Of a stretch of DNA of 64,000 nt, positions 34,297 through 42,373 are shown one piece after another. A model generated the notes under the pieces. It was not told the DNA's origin. It did not search any database and saw only the letters and a program-made list of their open reading frames with translations. The translations under genes were made by a program, and so were the position numbers. Positions within the stretch are counted from its first letter, which is position 1. The number at the start of each line of letters is the position of its first letter. Source of the stretch: Treponema sp. (lineage in GTDB: Bacteria; Spirochaetota; Spirochaetia; Treponematales; Treponemataceae); contig JAFSJX010000020.1 in assembly GCA_017449285.1 (NCBI GenBank), forward strand, positions 1 to 64,000. The letters are read 5' to 3'.

Positions 34297-37200
34297 TTAT
34301 TTATACAACTCAACCAGCTTCTGCAAGTGTACGAATCTGTCCTTAGCAGCCTGCTCGTTCCTGTCGAAGAGAACCTTAGCTCGCTCCGGGAACTTGCGTG
34401 TAAGAGCTGAGTATCGAGTCTCGTTGTTCAAGAATGCCTGGTAAGTTCCGTCGCCTTCTTTTGAAGTGAGGGTGAACGGATTCTTTCCTTCTGCCTTGAG
34501 GGCCGGGTTGAAGCTGAAGAGGTTCCAGTAACCGGCTTTGACAGCAGCCTTCATCTCGTCCTGACAGTGGTTCATACCACCCTTAACACCGTGGAGCTCA
34601 CATGGAGCGTATCCGATGATGAGGGAAGGACCATTGTAGGCTTCTGCTTCCTGAATGACTTTGAGTGCCTGAGCGGGGTTAGCACCGAGAGCAATCTGTC
34701 CGACATAGACATAGCCGTAGCTCATCGCGATTTCAGAGAGGCTCTTTTTGCCCATCTCTTTACCGGCAGCAGCGAACTGGCAGACTTCGCCGATGTTAGA
34801 CGCTTTTGAAGCCTGTCCGCCTGTGTTCGAGTACATCTCCGTGTCGAAGACCATCACATTGATGTTTTCGCCGGAAGCGAGAACATGGTCGAGACCGCCG
34901 AAACCGATGTCGTAAGCCCAACCGTCGCCACCGAAAATCCAAACTGATTTTTTAGCGAGGTAGTCTTTCTGCTCAAGGATTTCTTTTGCAGTTGCTGAAC
35001 CGTCTTTTTCGAGAGCGGCGATGAGGTCAGCAGCTTTTGCTGAGTTCTCTTTCGTGCTGTCTTTTGTAGCCATGAAAGCGTCGATGGCTTCTTTGAGGGC
35101 ACCGCTTGCTTCCATTCCGTTGAGTTTTTCAATCAAGTTGTCGCGGATATATTTCTGGCCTGAGTACATACCGAGACCGTGTTCAGCGTTGTCTTCAAAG
35201 AGTGAGTTAGCCCAAGCCGGACCTTTCTTTGAGTCCTTGTTGATTGTGTAAGGAGCTGTTGCTGCAGGACCACCCCAGATTGAAGAACAACCTGTAGCGT
35301 TAGAAATGTACATGTGCTCGCCGAAGAGCTGAGTAATCAGGCGGGCATAAGAAGTTTCTGCACAACCTGCACATGAGCCAGAGAACTCAAGAAGCGGCTG
35401 GTTGAACTGGCTTCCCTTGACTGTTGAGTCTGCAAAGCCTGAGTCTTCTTTCTTTGAAACATTTGCAACGAGATAGTTCCATGCCGGCTGCTCGCTCAAG
35501 CGGCTTTCCTGTGGAACCATTGTGAGTGCCTGAACCGGGCAGACCGTCGTACACTCGCCGCAGCCCATACAGTCAAGCGGTGAAACAGAAAGCGTAAACT
35601 TGTACTTGCCAGCCTTGGGCTTCAGGTCAACTGCCTTTCCACCGTTCTTCTCAACTTCCGCAGCCTCTGCATCGGTCAACAGATACGGACGGATTGTCGC
35701 GTGTGAACAGACAAAGGCACAGTTGTTACACTGAATACACTTCGTTGAATCCCACTCAGGAACATTGACCGCAGTACCGCGTTTTTCGTACTGAGATGCG
35801 CCAAGCTGGAACTGACCGTCTGCGATGTCCTTGAATGCAGAAACAGGCAGATTGTCGCCGTCCATCAGTGCAATCGGGTTCATCAGTTTTTCTACCATTT
35901 CCACGGTAGCTTTTTCGCCCTGCAATGCGGGTTTCTTTGCATCTGCCGGCGGATTTGCCCATGAATCAGGAATCTTTACTTCGTGCAATGCGCCAGCACC
36001 CTGGTCAATAGCCTGGCAGTTCATGTCTACCACGTCCTGACCCTTCTTGCTGAACTTTGCAACAACCTTTTCCTTCATGTACTTGATTGCTTCTTCTGCG
36101 GGCAGAACATTTGCCAGTTTGAAGAATGCAGACTGAAGAACGGTTGATGTGCGCTTGCCCAGACCAATCTTGGTAGCGATATCAACAGCGTCTACGGTGT
36201 ACACTTTAATCTTGTTGTCGTAGATGTATTTCTTTGAAGCAGCAGGAAGATGCTTATCCAGTTCTTCATCAGACCACTGGCAGTTAATCAGGAAGATGCC
36301 GTTCGGCTTAACGTCCTGCACCATCTTGTAGCCCTTGATGATGTATGACTGGTTGTGACAAGCAACAAAGTCCGCCTGATTGATGTAGTACGGACTCTTA
36401 ATCGGTTTGTCACCAAAGCGCAAGTGGCTGATGGTGATACCGCCGGTCTTCTTTGAGTCGTACTGGAAGTATGCCTGAATGTATTTGTCAGTGTGGTCAC
36501 CGATAATCTTGGTTGAGTCTTTGTTTGCACCAACCGTACCGTCACCACCGATACCCCAGAACTTACATTCAACAGTACCTTCCGCTGATGTAATGGGAGC
36601 GGGTTTGACTTCGGGCAGAGAGAGATTGGTAACGTCATCAACAATACCAATGGTAAAGCGGCTCTTGGGAGCGTCTTTTTCCAGTTCCTTGTATACGGCA
36701 AATACGCTTGACGGCGGGGTATCCTTTGAACCCAGACCATAGCGTCCGCCAGTAAGGATAACGTCGTTGCATCCTGCCTCGCGCAAGGTTGTGGCAACGT
36801 CCAGATAGAGAGGCTCGCCCAGAGAACCCGGTTCCTTGGTGCGGTCAAGAACTGCAATCTTCTTAACAGTCTTCGGAAGTTTTTCCAGGAATTTCTTGGG
36901 CATCCACGGACGATACAGGTGAACCTTAATCAAACCGACTTTCTCGCCCTTCTTGGTCAAGTAGTCGATGACTTCTTCCGCAACGTCACAGATTGAGCCC
37001 ATTGCTACGATTACGCGCTCTGCGTCCTTTGCACCGTAGTAGTCAAACAGACCATAGTTGGTGCCCAGTTTCTTGTTGATTTTGTCGATGTATTTTTCTA
37101 CGACTGCGGGAAGTGCATCGTAGGTTGAGTTGCAGGCTTCGCGGTGCTGGAAGAATACATCACCATTTTCGTGTGAACCGCGCATTGCAGGATGCTCAGG

Positions 37201-37827
37201 GTTCAGCGCATGGTCACGGAATGCCTTGACCGCATCCATGTTCACCATGTCTTTCAGGTCGTCATAGTCCCACATCTCAATCTTCTGAATTTCGTGCGAC
37301 GTGCGGAAACCGTCAAAGAAATTGATGAAGGGAACATGGCCTTCGATGGCAGAAAGATGTGCAACCGGTGCCAAATCCATGATTTCCTGCGGATTTGATT
37401 CTGCAAACATTGCAAAACCAGTCTGGCGGCAAGCGTACACGTCAGAGTGGTCGCCAAAGATGTTCAGAGACTGAGTGGCAACAGTACGTGCAGACACATG
37501 GAAAACAGTGGGCAACTGCTCTGCCGCAATCTTGAACATATTTGGAATCATCAGGAGCAAGCCCTGTGAAGCCGTAAAAGTAGTGGTCAGTGCGCCAGAG
37601 GCAAGAGAGCCATGCACTGTACCAGCGGCACCCGCTTCTGATTCCATTTCGATAACCTTCGGTTTTGTACCGAACAGGTTTTTCTGACCGTTTGCTGACC
37701 ACTGATCAACAAAGTCCGCCATTGGTGACGACGGTGTAATCGGGTAGATTCCAGCGACTTCGGTAAATGCATACGCTACGTGCGCTGCCGCCTGATTTCC
37801 GTCCATTGACTGTTTCTTTCTGGACAT
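34297..37827 (-). CDS. nifJ: Pyruvate:ferredoxin (flavodoxin) oxidoreductase, full length
   Basis: A 1176-residue single-chain enzyme that oxidises pyruvate to acetyl-CoA and CO2, reducing ferredoxin; with Pta downstream in the pathway it supports acetate fermentation. ATG 37827 follows AGGAGG. Landmarks: AGIYPITPSSPMADFVDQW (pyruvate/thiamine site, near 31), GIGGDGTVGANKDSTKIIG (near 430), first cluster CIQCNNCAFVC (near 697), second CMGCGECTTVC (near 755), SGSCAGCAETSYARL (third cluster Cys, near 819), GGDGWAYDIGFGGLDHVLAS (thiamine-diphosphate, near 967) and a C-terminal activation domain ending KLVELYK. Two partial copies of its 3' end lie at 18382-19736 and 28114-28705, each with its own terminator. 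The 3' half may derive from an incoming copy. Confidence 0.97.
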   Translation of the reverse strand: MSRKKQSMDGNQAAAHVAYAFTEVAGIYPITPSSPMADFVDQWSANGQKNLFGTKPKVIEMESEAGAAGTVHGSLASGALTTTFTASQGLLLMIPNMFKIAAEQLPTVFHVSARTVATQSLNIFGDHSDVYACRQTGFAMFAESNPQEIMDLAPVAHLSAIEGHVPFINFFDGFRTSHEIQKIEMWDYDDLKDMVNMDAVKAFRDHALNPEHPAMRGSHENGDVFFQHREACNSTYDALPAVVEKYIDKINKKLGTNYGLFDYYGAKDAERVIVAMGSICDVAEEVIDYLTKKGEKVGLIKVHLYRPWMPKKFLEKLPKTVKKIAVLDRTKEPGSLGEPLYLDVATTLREAGCNDVILTGGRYGLGSKDTPPSSVFAVYKELEKDAPKSRFTIGIVDDVTNLSLPEVKPAPITSAEGTVECKFWGIGGDGTVGANKDSTKIIGDHTDKYIQAYFQYDSKKTGGITISHLRFGDKPIKSPYYINQADFVACHNQSYIIKGYKMVQDVKPNGIFLINCQWSDEELDKHLPAASKKYIYDNKIKVYTVDAVDIATKIGLGKRTSTVLQSAFFKLANVLPAEEAIKYMKEKVVAKFSKKGQDVVDMNCQAIDQGAGALHEVKIPDSWANPPADAKKPALQGEKATVEMVEKLMNPIALMDGDNLPVSAFKDIADGQFQLGASQYEKRGTAVNVPEWDSTKCIQCNNCAFVCSHATIRPYLLTDAEAAEVEKNGGKAVDLKPKAGKYKFTLSVSPLDCMGCGECTTVCPVQALTMVPQESRLSEQPAWNYLVANVSKKEDSGFADSTVKGSQFNQPLLEFSGSCAGCAETSYARLITQLFGEHMYISNATGCSSIWGGPAATAPYTINKDSKKGPAWANSLFEDNAEHGLGMYSGQKYIRDNLIEKLNGMEASGALKEAIDAFMATKDSTKENSAKAADLIAALEKDGSATAKEILEQKDYLAKKSVWIFGGDGWAYDIGFGGLDHVLASGENINVMVFDTEMYSNTGGQASKASNIGEVCQFAAAGKEMGKKSLSEIAMSYGYVYVGQIALGANPAQALKVIQEAEAYNGPSLIIGYAPCELHGVKGGMNHCQDEMKAAVKAGYWNLFSFNPALKAEGKNPFTLTSKEGDGTYQAFLNNETRYSALTRKFPERAKVLFDRNEQAAKDRFVHLQKLVELYK

Positions 37828-37883
37828 AAGTCCTCCTATCAAATTGTAGAAAGAAGATTCCTATTCTTGCAGACTGCAAAAAC

Positions 37884-37970
37884 AAATCCCCTTATGATAA
37901 AAATGTACTTATTGTATTTATATAGAATAAACCCAAAACGAAATTCTTACAAGGAAAAAATAGGGGATTT
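37884..37970 (-). promoter_or_regulatory. nifJ promoter with flanking 9-bp inverted repeat
   Basis: Reverse strand: -35 TTGTAA (37947-37952), 17-bp spacer, -10 TATTCT (37924-37929). AAATCCCCT (37884-37892) and AGGGGATTT (37962-37970) form a perfect 9-bp inverted repeat bracketing the promoter, a possible paired regulator site. Confidence 0.5.
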
Positions 37971-37997
37971 TTTGAGAAATTTAGAAAAGAATGAAAC

Positions 37998-38026
37998 TTG
38001 ACAAGTTGACAACTTGACAATATGAT
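37998..38026 (+). promoter_or_regulatory. Promoter/operator of the Phd-VapC pair
   Basis: -35 TTGACA (37998-38003), 17-bp spacer, -10 TATGAT (38021-38026). The spacer holds a perfect 7-bp palindrome CAAGTTG-A-CAACTTG (38002-38016), and TTGACA occurs three times in 22 bases. Predicted transcription starts at the ATG (38033). This fits antitoxin autorepression. Confidence 0.75.
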
Positions 38027-38032
38027 GAAACT

Positions 38033-38272
38033 ATGATTCAGATGACCGTCGCGGATTTTAAGGCAGATTTTTCCTCTGTGCTGGCAAAAGTGCAGTCAGG
38101 CGAGCAATTCCAAATTTTGTTTGGAAGGACAAAACGCCCCGTGGCAATACTTTCTCCGATTCCAAATGCCGCCACTCATAAGCGTACGCTCGGAACATAC
38201 GAAGGCATTGCCTCATTTTCGGAACAAGGCGATGGCAAAATCACAATGGAAGAATTTTTAGGCGAACTATAG
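38033..38272 (+). CDS. Phd/YefM-family antitoxin
   Basis: A 79-residue protein opening MIQMTVADFKADFSSVLAKVQ, the DNA-binding helix region of the Phd/YefM fold, then EQFQILFGRTKRPVAILSPI, the strand pair typical of the family ('G-x-x-x-P-V-A-I-L'). The C-terminal part, ITMEEFLGEL, is the flexible tail that neutralises the toxin. ATG 38033 appears leaderless; ATG 38042 is an in-frame alternative. The PIN-domain toxin gene starts 10 bases after its stop. Confidence 0.88.
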   Translation: MIQMTVADFKADFSSVLAKVQSGEQFQILFGRTKRPVAILSPIPNAATHKRTLGTYEGIASFSEQGDGKITMEEFLGEL

Positions 38273-38281
38273 GAGAGAATC

Positions 38282-38695
38282 ATGAACGATTCCGTTGGCT
38301 ACCTTTTGGACACGCACACATTCCTCTGGTCTTTTTTGAATACATCGGAACTTTCGCAAAAAGTGCGCGATATTTTGGAAGTAGGTGAATCTCCTATTTA
38401 CGTCAGCACCATTTCGTTCTGGGAAGTCGCTATAAAAGAGCAGTTGGGCAAATATTCGCTGAACGGAATCAATTCGCTTTTGCTTCCGAATATCGCCAAA
38501 AACTATGACTTTGAGATTCTCAATCCCGATGCATACGATTTTATCACCTACAAGGAACTTCCGCCGCAAAAGCAGCATAAAGACCCGTTTGACCGTATGC
38601 TTATTCATCTTGCCATCAGAAAAAATCTTGTTATGCTCAGCAAGGACAGATTCTTTTCACTGTATGAGCAAGATGGATTGCAGTTGGCATGGTAA
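38282..38695 (+). CDS. vapC: PIN-domain toxin (VapC family)
   Basis: A 137-residue PIN ribonuclease. Acidic metal-binding residues are visible: Asp in GYLLDTHTFLWSF (near 10), Glu in ISFWEVAIKEQLGKY (near 44) and the Asp pair in HKDPFDRMLIHLAI (near 100-104), followed by MLSKDRFFSLY, which supplies the last conserved Asp. GGAGAG lies 7 bases before ATG. VapC toxins cut specific RNAs such as initiator tRNA; the target here is unknown. Paired with the Phd-type antitoxin immediately upstream. Confidence 0.9.
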   Translation: MNDSVGYLLDTHTFLWSFLNTSELSQKVRDILEVGESPIYVSTISFWEVAIKEQLGKYSLNGINSLLLPNIAKNYDFEILNPDAYDFITYKELPPQKQHKDPFDRMLIHLAIRKNLVMLSKDRFFSLYEQDGLQLAW

Positions 38696-38768
38696 AAAAT
38701 GGCTAGTCAGCAACAAACGCGTTTTTTTCCAAGTTTTGCCTCATTTCCGCCGCAACAGACTGACCCGC

Positions 38769-38797
38769 TTGCGTGAAAAGTCAAAAGGCTTTATTCT
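38769..38797 (+). promoter_or_regulatory. Promoter of the Fe-ADH-like gene
   Basis: TTGCGT (38769-38774), 17-bp spacer, TATTCT (38792-38797). The predicted start of transcription coincides with ATG 38804, and no SD precedes the gene. Confidence 0.5.
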
Positions 38798-38803
38798 ATA
38801 GAT

Positions 38804-39952
38804 ATGGCAGATTTTACATTTCGTATTTCACCGAATATCATCCTCGGTTCGTATACCACCAGCAGATTAGGAGAATTCGCGCTTCAATATGGCAAGCGGT
38901 TCATGCTGATTCTTGACCCGATTCTTAAAGAAGTGAAGTCGAATGATAAAATCACGCAATCGCTCAAAGACAGGAACATTGATTTTTTTGTGTTTGATGA
39001 ATTGTCCGAAGGCGCGACAACCAAAACGATTCAGCAGGCGTTATCTCTGGCACGGCAATCGCATATCCAAGGAATTATCGGTGTAGGAGGTGGACGCGCA
39101 ATAAACGTAGCCCGCACCCTCGCGGCAATCTACAACGAAAATGACGAAGTGTACCCCTTTGTGGAAGGTCAGCCCGTTTCCGCAGAGCCGCTTCCGCTTA
39201 TCTGTTTGCCGACCACCACACGCGACCCCTTTGTATTTACAGATACGATTCCCGTAACAGATTCCCGCTCCGCACAAATTAAACTGGTCAAGGCAAAAAA
39301 CGGTCTGTGCAAGATAGTATTGTTCGACCCGAACATGACGGCAACGCTCACCACCAATCAGACGGAATCAATGACAATCGAAGCGATGTGCCTTGCAACG
39401 GAAGCCTATCTTTCTCACAAGGCAAATTTCTTTAGCGATATGATTGCGGAAAAAGCGGTTGAGATTCTGGGCTATGCCACGGACGAAAATCATTCGCTGA
39501 CGATTACCACGCCTACAGAAGAATTGCTGAGTCAGGGAGGATGTATGGCTTCCCTTGCAAGCGCGACCAGTTCTATCGGCGTGGCTTCGTTGCTTGCCTT
39601 GTGCATTAACGCACGGTTCAAAACAAGCCGCTCGCTGGTCACGTCAATTCTGTTTCCACACGTTATTGAAGACTGCGCAAAATTCAAAAGCGAGCGCATC
39701 GCAAAACTGGCTCAGTTGCTCAATATTGCACCCGAAAACAGTGCTCCCGAAGAATGTTCGGCGGCTCTTGCGGAAAATGTCCGTCAGCGTCTGGCAAAGG
39801 CGAATCTGCCCGCACGTCTTAAAGATTTGAATATTTCCATCGAACATTTGGCATTGGCAGCAGAAGATGCGGGTAAACTGGACTACATCAATTCGTTGCC
39901 GCGAAGCATGACAAGTGATGATTTGTTCTCGCTCATCAAACTGGCGTATTAA
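38804..39952 (+). CDS. Iron-containing alcohol dehydrogenase-fold protein lacking the metal ligands
   Basis: A 382-residue protein with the Fe-ADH layout: FRISPNIILGSYTTSRLGEF, nucleotide motif IIGVGGGRAINVARTLA (near 95, the G-G-G-x loop) and LICLPTTTRDPFVFTDTIPV. The usual ligand helix 'D-A-L-T-H-A-I-E-A-Y' reads EAMCLATEAY, losing Asp and His. The later 'H-A-L-A-H' and 'P-H-G' histidines are replaced by ASLLALC and KTSRS. The protein is otherwise full length and undamaged, so it is either an enzyme with changed chemistry or a non-catalytic homologue. The next gene, trmH-like, starts 5 bases after the stop. Confidence 0.75.
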   Translation: MADFTFRISPNIILGSYTTSRLGEFALQYGKRFMLILDPILKEVKSNDKITQSLKDRNIDFFVFDELSEGATTKTIQQALSLARQSHIQGIIGVGGGRAINVARTLAAIYNENDEVYPFVEGQPVSAEPLPLICLPTTTRDPFVFTDTIPVTDSRSAQIKLVKAKNGLCKIVLFDPNMTATLTTNQTESMTIEAMCLATEAYLSHKANFFSDMIAEKAVEILGYATDENHSLTITTPTEELLSQGGCMASLASATSSIGVASLLALCINARFKTSRSLVTSILFPHVIEDCAKFKSERIAKLAQLLNIAPENSAPEECSAALAENVRQRLAKANLPARLKDLNISIEHLALAAEDAGKLDYINSLPRSMTSDDLFSLIKLAY

Positions 39953-39957
39953 GCAGC

Positions 39958-40773
39958 ATGATTGAACTTAGCAAATTACATCAACTTGAACCCGGACAAA
40001 AGCGGCGGAAACTGGCATTGACTTTTGGCGCGCTGGAACGGGATATATGCGGCATTGCAGAAAAAGGCATGGAATACACCTACAAAATGCCCCGTGCTGA
40101 ATACATACGCTGTCTTGCCCAAATCGTTGTGCGCGACCCGCAGATTTCTCCCGCCCAGCATGAACAATTGCAGTCTCTTTTGGACGCAGACCTTTTTGAC
40201 GAAAAACGTACCTGCAATGTGGCACGGAATATTCTGCTTGCCATTATCGGTACGTTCCCAGCGGAATGGGATTTAATTATCGCACCGCACCAATCCCCCG
40301 TAGACGAAAACGGCATCGTCCGCCAGCGTGCATTTTTTCCGGGCGTATGCGTGTATGCGGAAGACATTCGTTCGCCGTTCAACTTAGGTTCGGTGTTCCG
40401 CACGGCAGAAGCGATGGGCGCAGAAAAAGTGTATATTTCGCCTTTGTGTACCGACCCAGAGCATCCAAAAGCACAACGCGGAAGCATGGGCTGTATAGAA
40501 ACGTTGGGATATGAGCGCATCGCGCTGGAAGATTTGCCCCAAGATATGCCTGTGTTCGTGCTGGAAACGGGCGGCACTCCCATAGAAGAATTCGCTTTTC
40601 CCCAAAAAGGAATATGCATCATTGGTTCTGAAGAACTTGGCGTAAGCCCGAAAGCATTGGAACGCGCAACGTATGGCAGGGTAAGCATTCCGATGACGGG
40701 TCTGAAAGCATCGCTCAATGTAGGTGTGGCTTTCGGGATTCTTATGCAAAAGTGGGTAGAATCACTGCGTTAG
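39958..40773 (+). CDS. TrmH/SpoU-family RNA 2'-O-methyltransferase
   Basis: A 271-residue protein. The C-terminal SPOUT domain is clear: motif 1 EDIRSPFNLGSVFRTAEAMG (near 142), motif 2 CIIGSEELGVSPKALERA, and motif 3 VSIPMTGLKASLNVGVAFGI. These form the trefoil knot that binds S-adenosylmethionine and places the catalytic Arg of motif 1. The first ~125 residues are an unrecognised helical N-terminal domain, probably for RNA binding. rRNA versus tRNA target cannot be decided. Its stop overlaps that of the convergent HDOD gene (TTAG). Confidence 0.87.
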   Translation: MIELSKLHQLEPGQKRRKLALTFGALERDICGIAEKGMEYTYKMPRAEYIRCLAQIVVRDPQISPAQHEQLQSLLDADLFDEKRTCNVARNILLAIIGTFPAEWDLIIAPHQSPVDENGIVRQRAFFPGVCVYAEDIRSPFNLGSVFRTAEAMGAEKVYISPLCTDPEHPKAQRGSMGCIETLGYERIALEDLPQDMPVFVLETGGTPIEEFAFPQKGICIIGSEELGVSPKALERATYGRVSIPMTGLKASLNVGVAFGILMQKWVESLR

Positions 40774-42272
40774 CGACCTGATGTGCTAAACGCTTCTTCC
40801 AGACGCTGACAGATTTTTGCCAGTTGCTGCTCATTTTTTATGCCAAGTGTAACAAGCACGTCATCATCAAACTGATAATAATCAACATCATGATTTGTGT
40901 AATGCACCATCATATCAGCAAGATAAATCAGGCTGGTCAACTTGCGCACTTCCTGCGGTGCTAAATCCGGTTCATGGTGGTGACGAATGACCGAAATAAC
41001 AGATTGCGGGAAATTCCATTTTTCCGCAATCAACGCGCCCAGTTCCCCGTGATTTACGCCCGCAACTAGTTTTTCAAACGCATTGTTGGGAACGCCTTTG
41101 TCCGCGCTCAGTTTTTTAATTTTATCCATCAGTTCTGGGCGGGCGGTGTCAAAAATCAATTTACCCATGTCATGCAGAAGCCCGCAGATGTATGAATCTT
41201 CTACAACATCCCTGTCCGAAGCACAGAAATTGCGGGCAAGATTGTACGAATAGAACGCCACTTTATATGCATGATTCCACAATTCTTTTTTATCATCAGG
41301 TGCAATTTTTTTCAGTTCGTTCATAGAACCAACGGAAATAATCATATTGCGGATTCCGCCGATGCCAATCATTTTTACCGCATCACCGATGCTCTTGCAG
41401 GGAGAAGCAAGGGCAAACGTTGCGGAATTGACCAGTTTGAGCAAATCGGTAGTAAGAGAAACATCGCTGGAAATTGTGGCGGCAATATCGCTCATCTTTG
41501 AATCGGGGTCATTCAGCAACTTGTTGACGCGTACAATGGAATCCGGGAACTGCGGCAAATCATCAATAATCTTAACGAATTCATGCGACACAACCGCAAT
41601 ATTTTTCTGCGTAGTCTCATTAAGCGGCAGAATAATACGGGTAATCGTCTCGCCATTTTCGCACACAATCTGAAAATTCTCCTCGGTCAGTCCGATTTTT
41701 TCCAGCATAAGAATCATAATGATAAGACCAAGTCCTGCGCCCTCACTATCATCAAGAATTTGAGAGAACGCCTGGTCTGGAGAAGTATACTGTTGTGCGC
41801 GGCTCAATTTATCGTGCATTCGCTTGTATTCGGTAACGGTCAACTCCGCATTATTGCGCACCTCAACCTTGATTTTTCCGTTCCGCGTCTGCAAAACCAG
41901 TTTGACATACAGACCCGCTTCTTTTTGCAAGCGCAGATAATAATTGATATTATTCAGCGTGTCTTTTTTAAAATCCTGCATACCTTTTTCGTAATCGGTA
42001 TCATTATTAATATCCAGTTTTTTTTCGCGGAAATAGACGCGCTTAGTATTCGCCTTTTTAGAATTGGTCATCAGTTCATTCAGACAATAGGTTAAGTATT
42101 CAATCATCTGACGCTGATTCAGTTCGTCCAAAAATACGGCAAGAACAGAATTCATATATTCTTCCATTTCTTTTGGAAGCGTATATGTGGTGATAGACAG
42201 CGGAATTCCTGCGCGGATTGCCATCTTGATTTTCGAAATATCGACAGTAATTTTTTTCTTCTGCTCTGCCAT
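40770..42272 (-). CDS. HDOD-domain regulator with histidine-kinase-type ATPase domain
   Basis: ATG 42272 (MAEQKKKITVDISKIK) is chosen over an upstream frame that would start inside the intergenic region. The 500-residue protein has an N-terminal GHKL-type fold: LNELMTNSKKANTKRVYF (N box) and DDSEGAGLGLIIMILML (G box, near 180). An HDOD domain follows (about 240-440): LPQFPDSIVRVNKLLNDPDS, LLKLVNSATFALASP and CGLLHDMGKLIFDTA, then HHHEPDLAP. HDOD proteins are non-catalytic relatives of HD phosphodiesterases that act in signalling. No phosphorylatable His is evident. Confidence 0.85.
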   Translation of the reverse strand: MAEQKKKITVDISKIKMAIRAGIPLSITTYTLPKEMEEYMNSVLAVFLDELNQRQMIEYLTYCLNELMTNSKKANTKRVYFREKKLDINNDTDYEKGMQDFKKDTLNNINYYLRLQKEAGLYVKLVLQTRNGKIKVEVRNNAELTVTEYKRMHDKLSRAQQYTSPDQAFSQILDDSEGAGLGLIIMILMLEKIGLTEENFQIVCENGETITRIILPLNETTQKNIAVVSHEFVKIIDDLPQFPDSIVRVNKLLNDPDSKMSDIAATISSDVSLTTDLLKLVNSATFALASPCKSIGDAVKMIGIGGIRNMIISVGSMNELKKIAPDDKKELWNHAYKVAFYSYNLARNFCASDRDVVEDSYICGLLHDMGKLIFDTARPELMDKIKKLSADKGVPNNAFEKLVAGVNHGELGALIAEKWNFPQSVISVIRHHHEPDLAPQEVRKLTSLIYLADMMVHYTNHDVDYYQFDDDVLVTLGIKNEQQLAKICQRLEEAFSTSGR

Positions 42273-42373
42273 CTTTTTCTCGATAGAAATATTTTGCTTA
42301 TTATAACACATAATCTTAAATTTTGCACCACATTCTAGTGGAATATGAGGAAATTTTTCATTATTATGGAACT

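Noticed and set aside
34854-37772. Several long frames antisense or out of frame within nifJ
   Set aside because: They follow the codon structure of nifJ and have no SD or recognisable product.
38505-38801. 98-codon forward frame overlapping vapC
   Set aside because: It overlaps the PIN-domain gene in another frame and runs into the promoter of the next gene; the product is unrecognised and has no SD.
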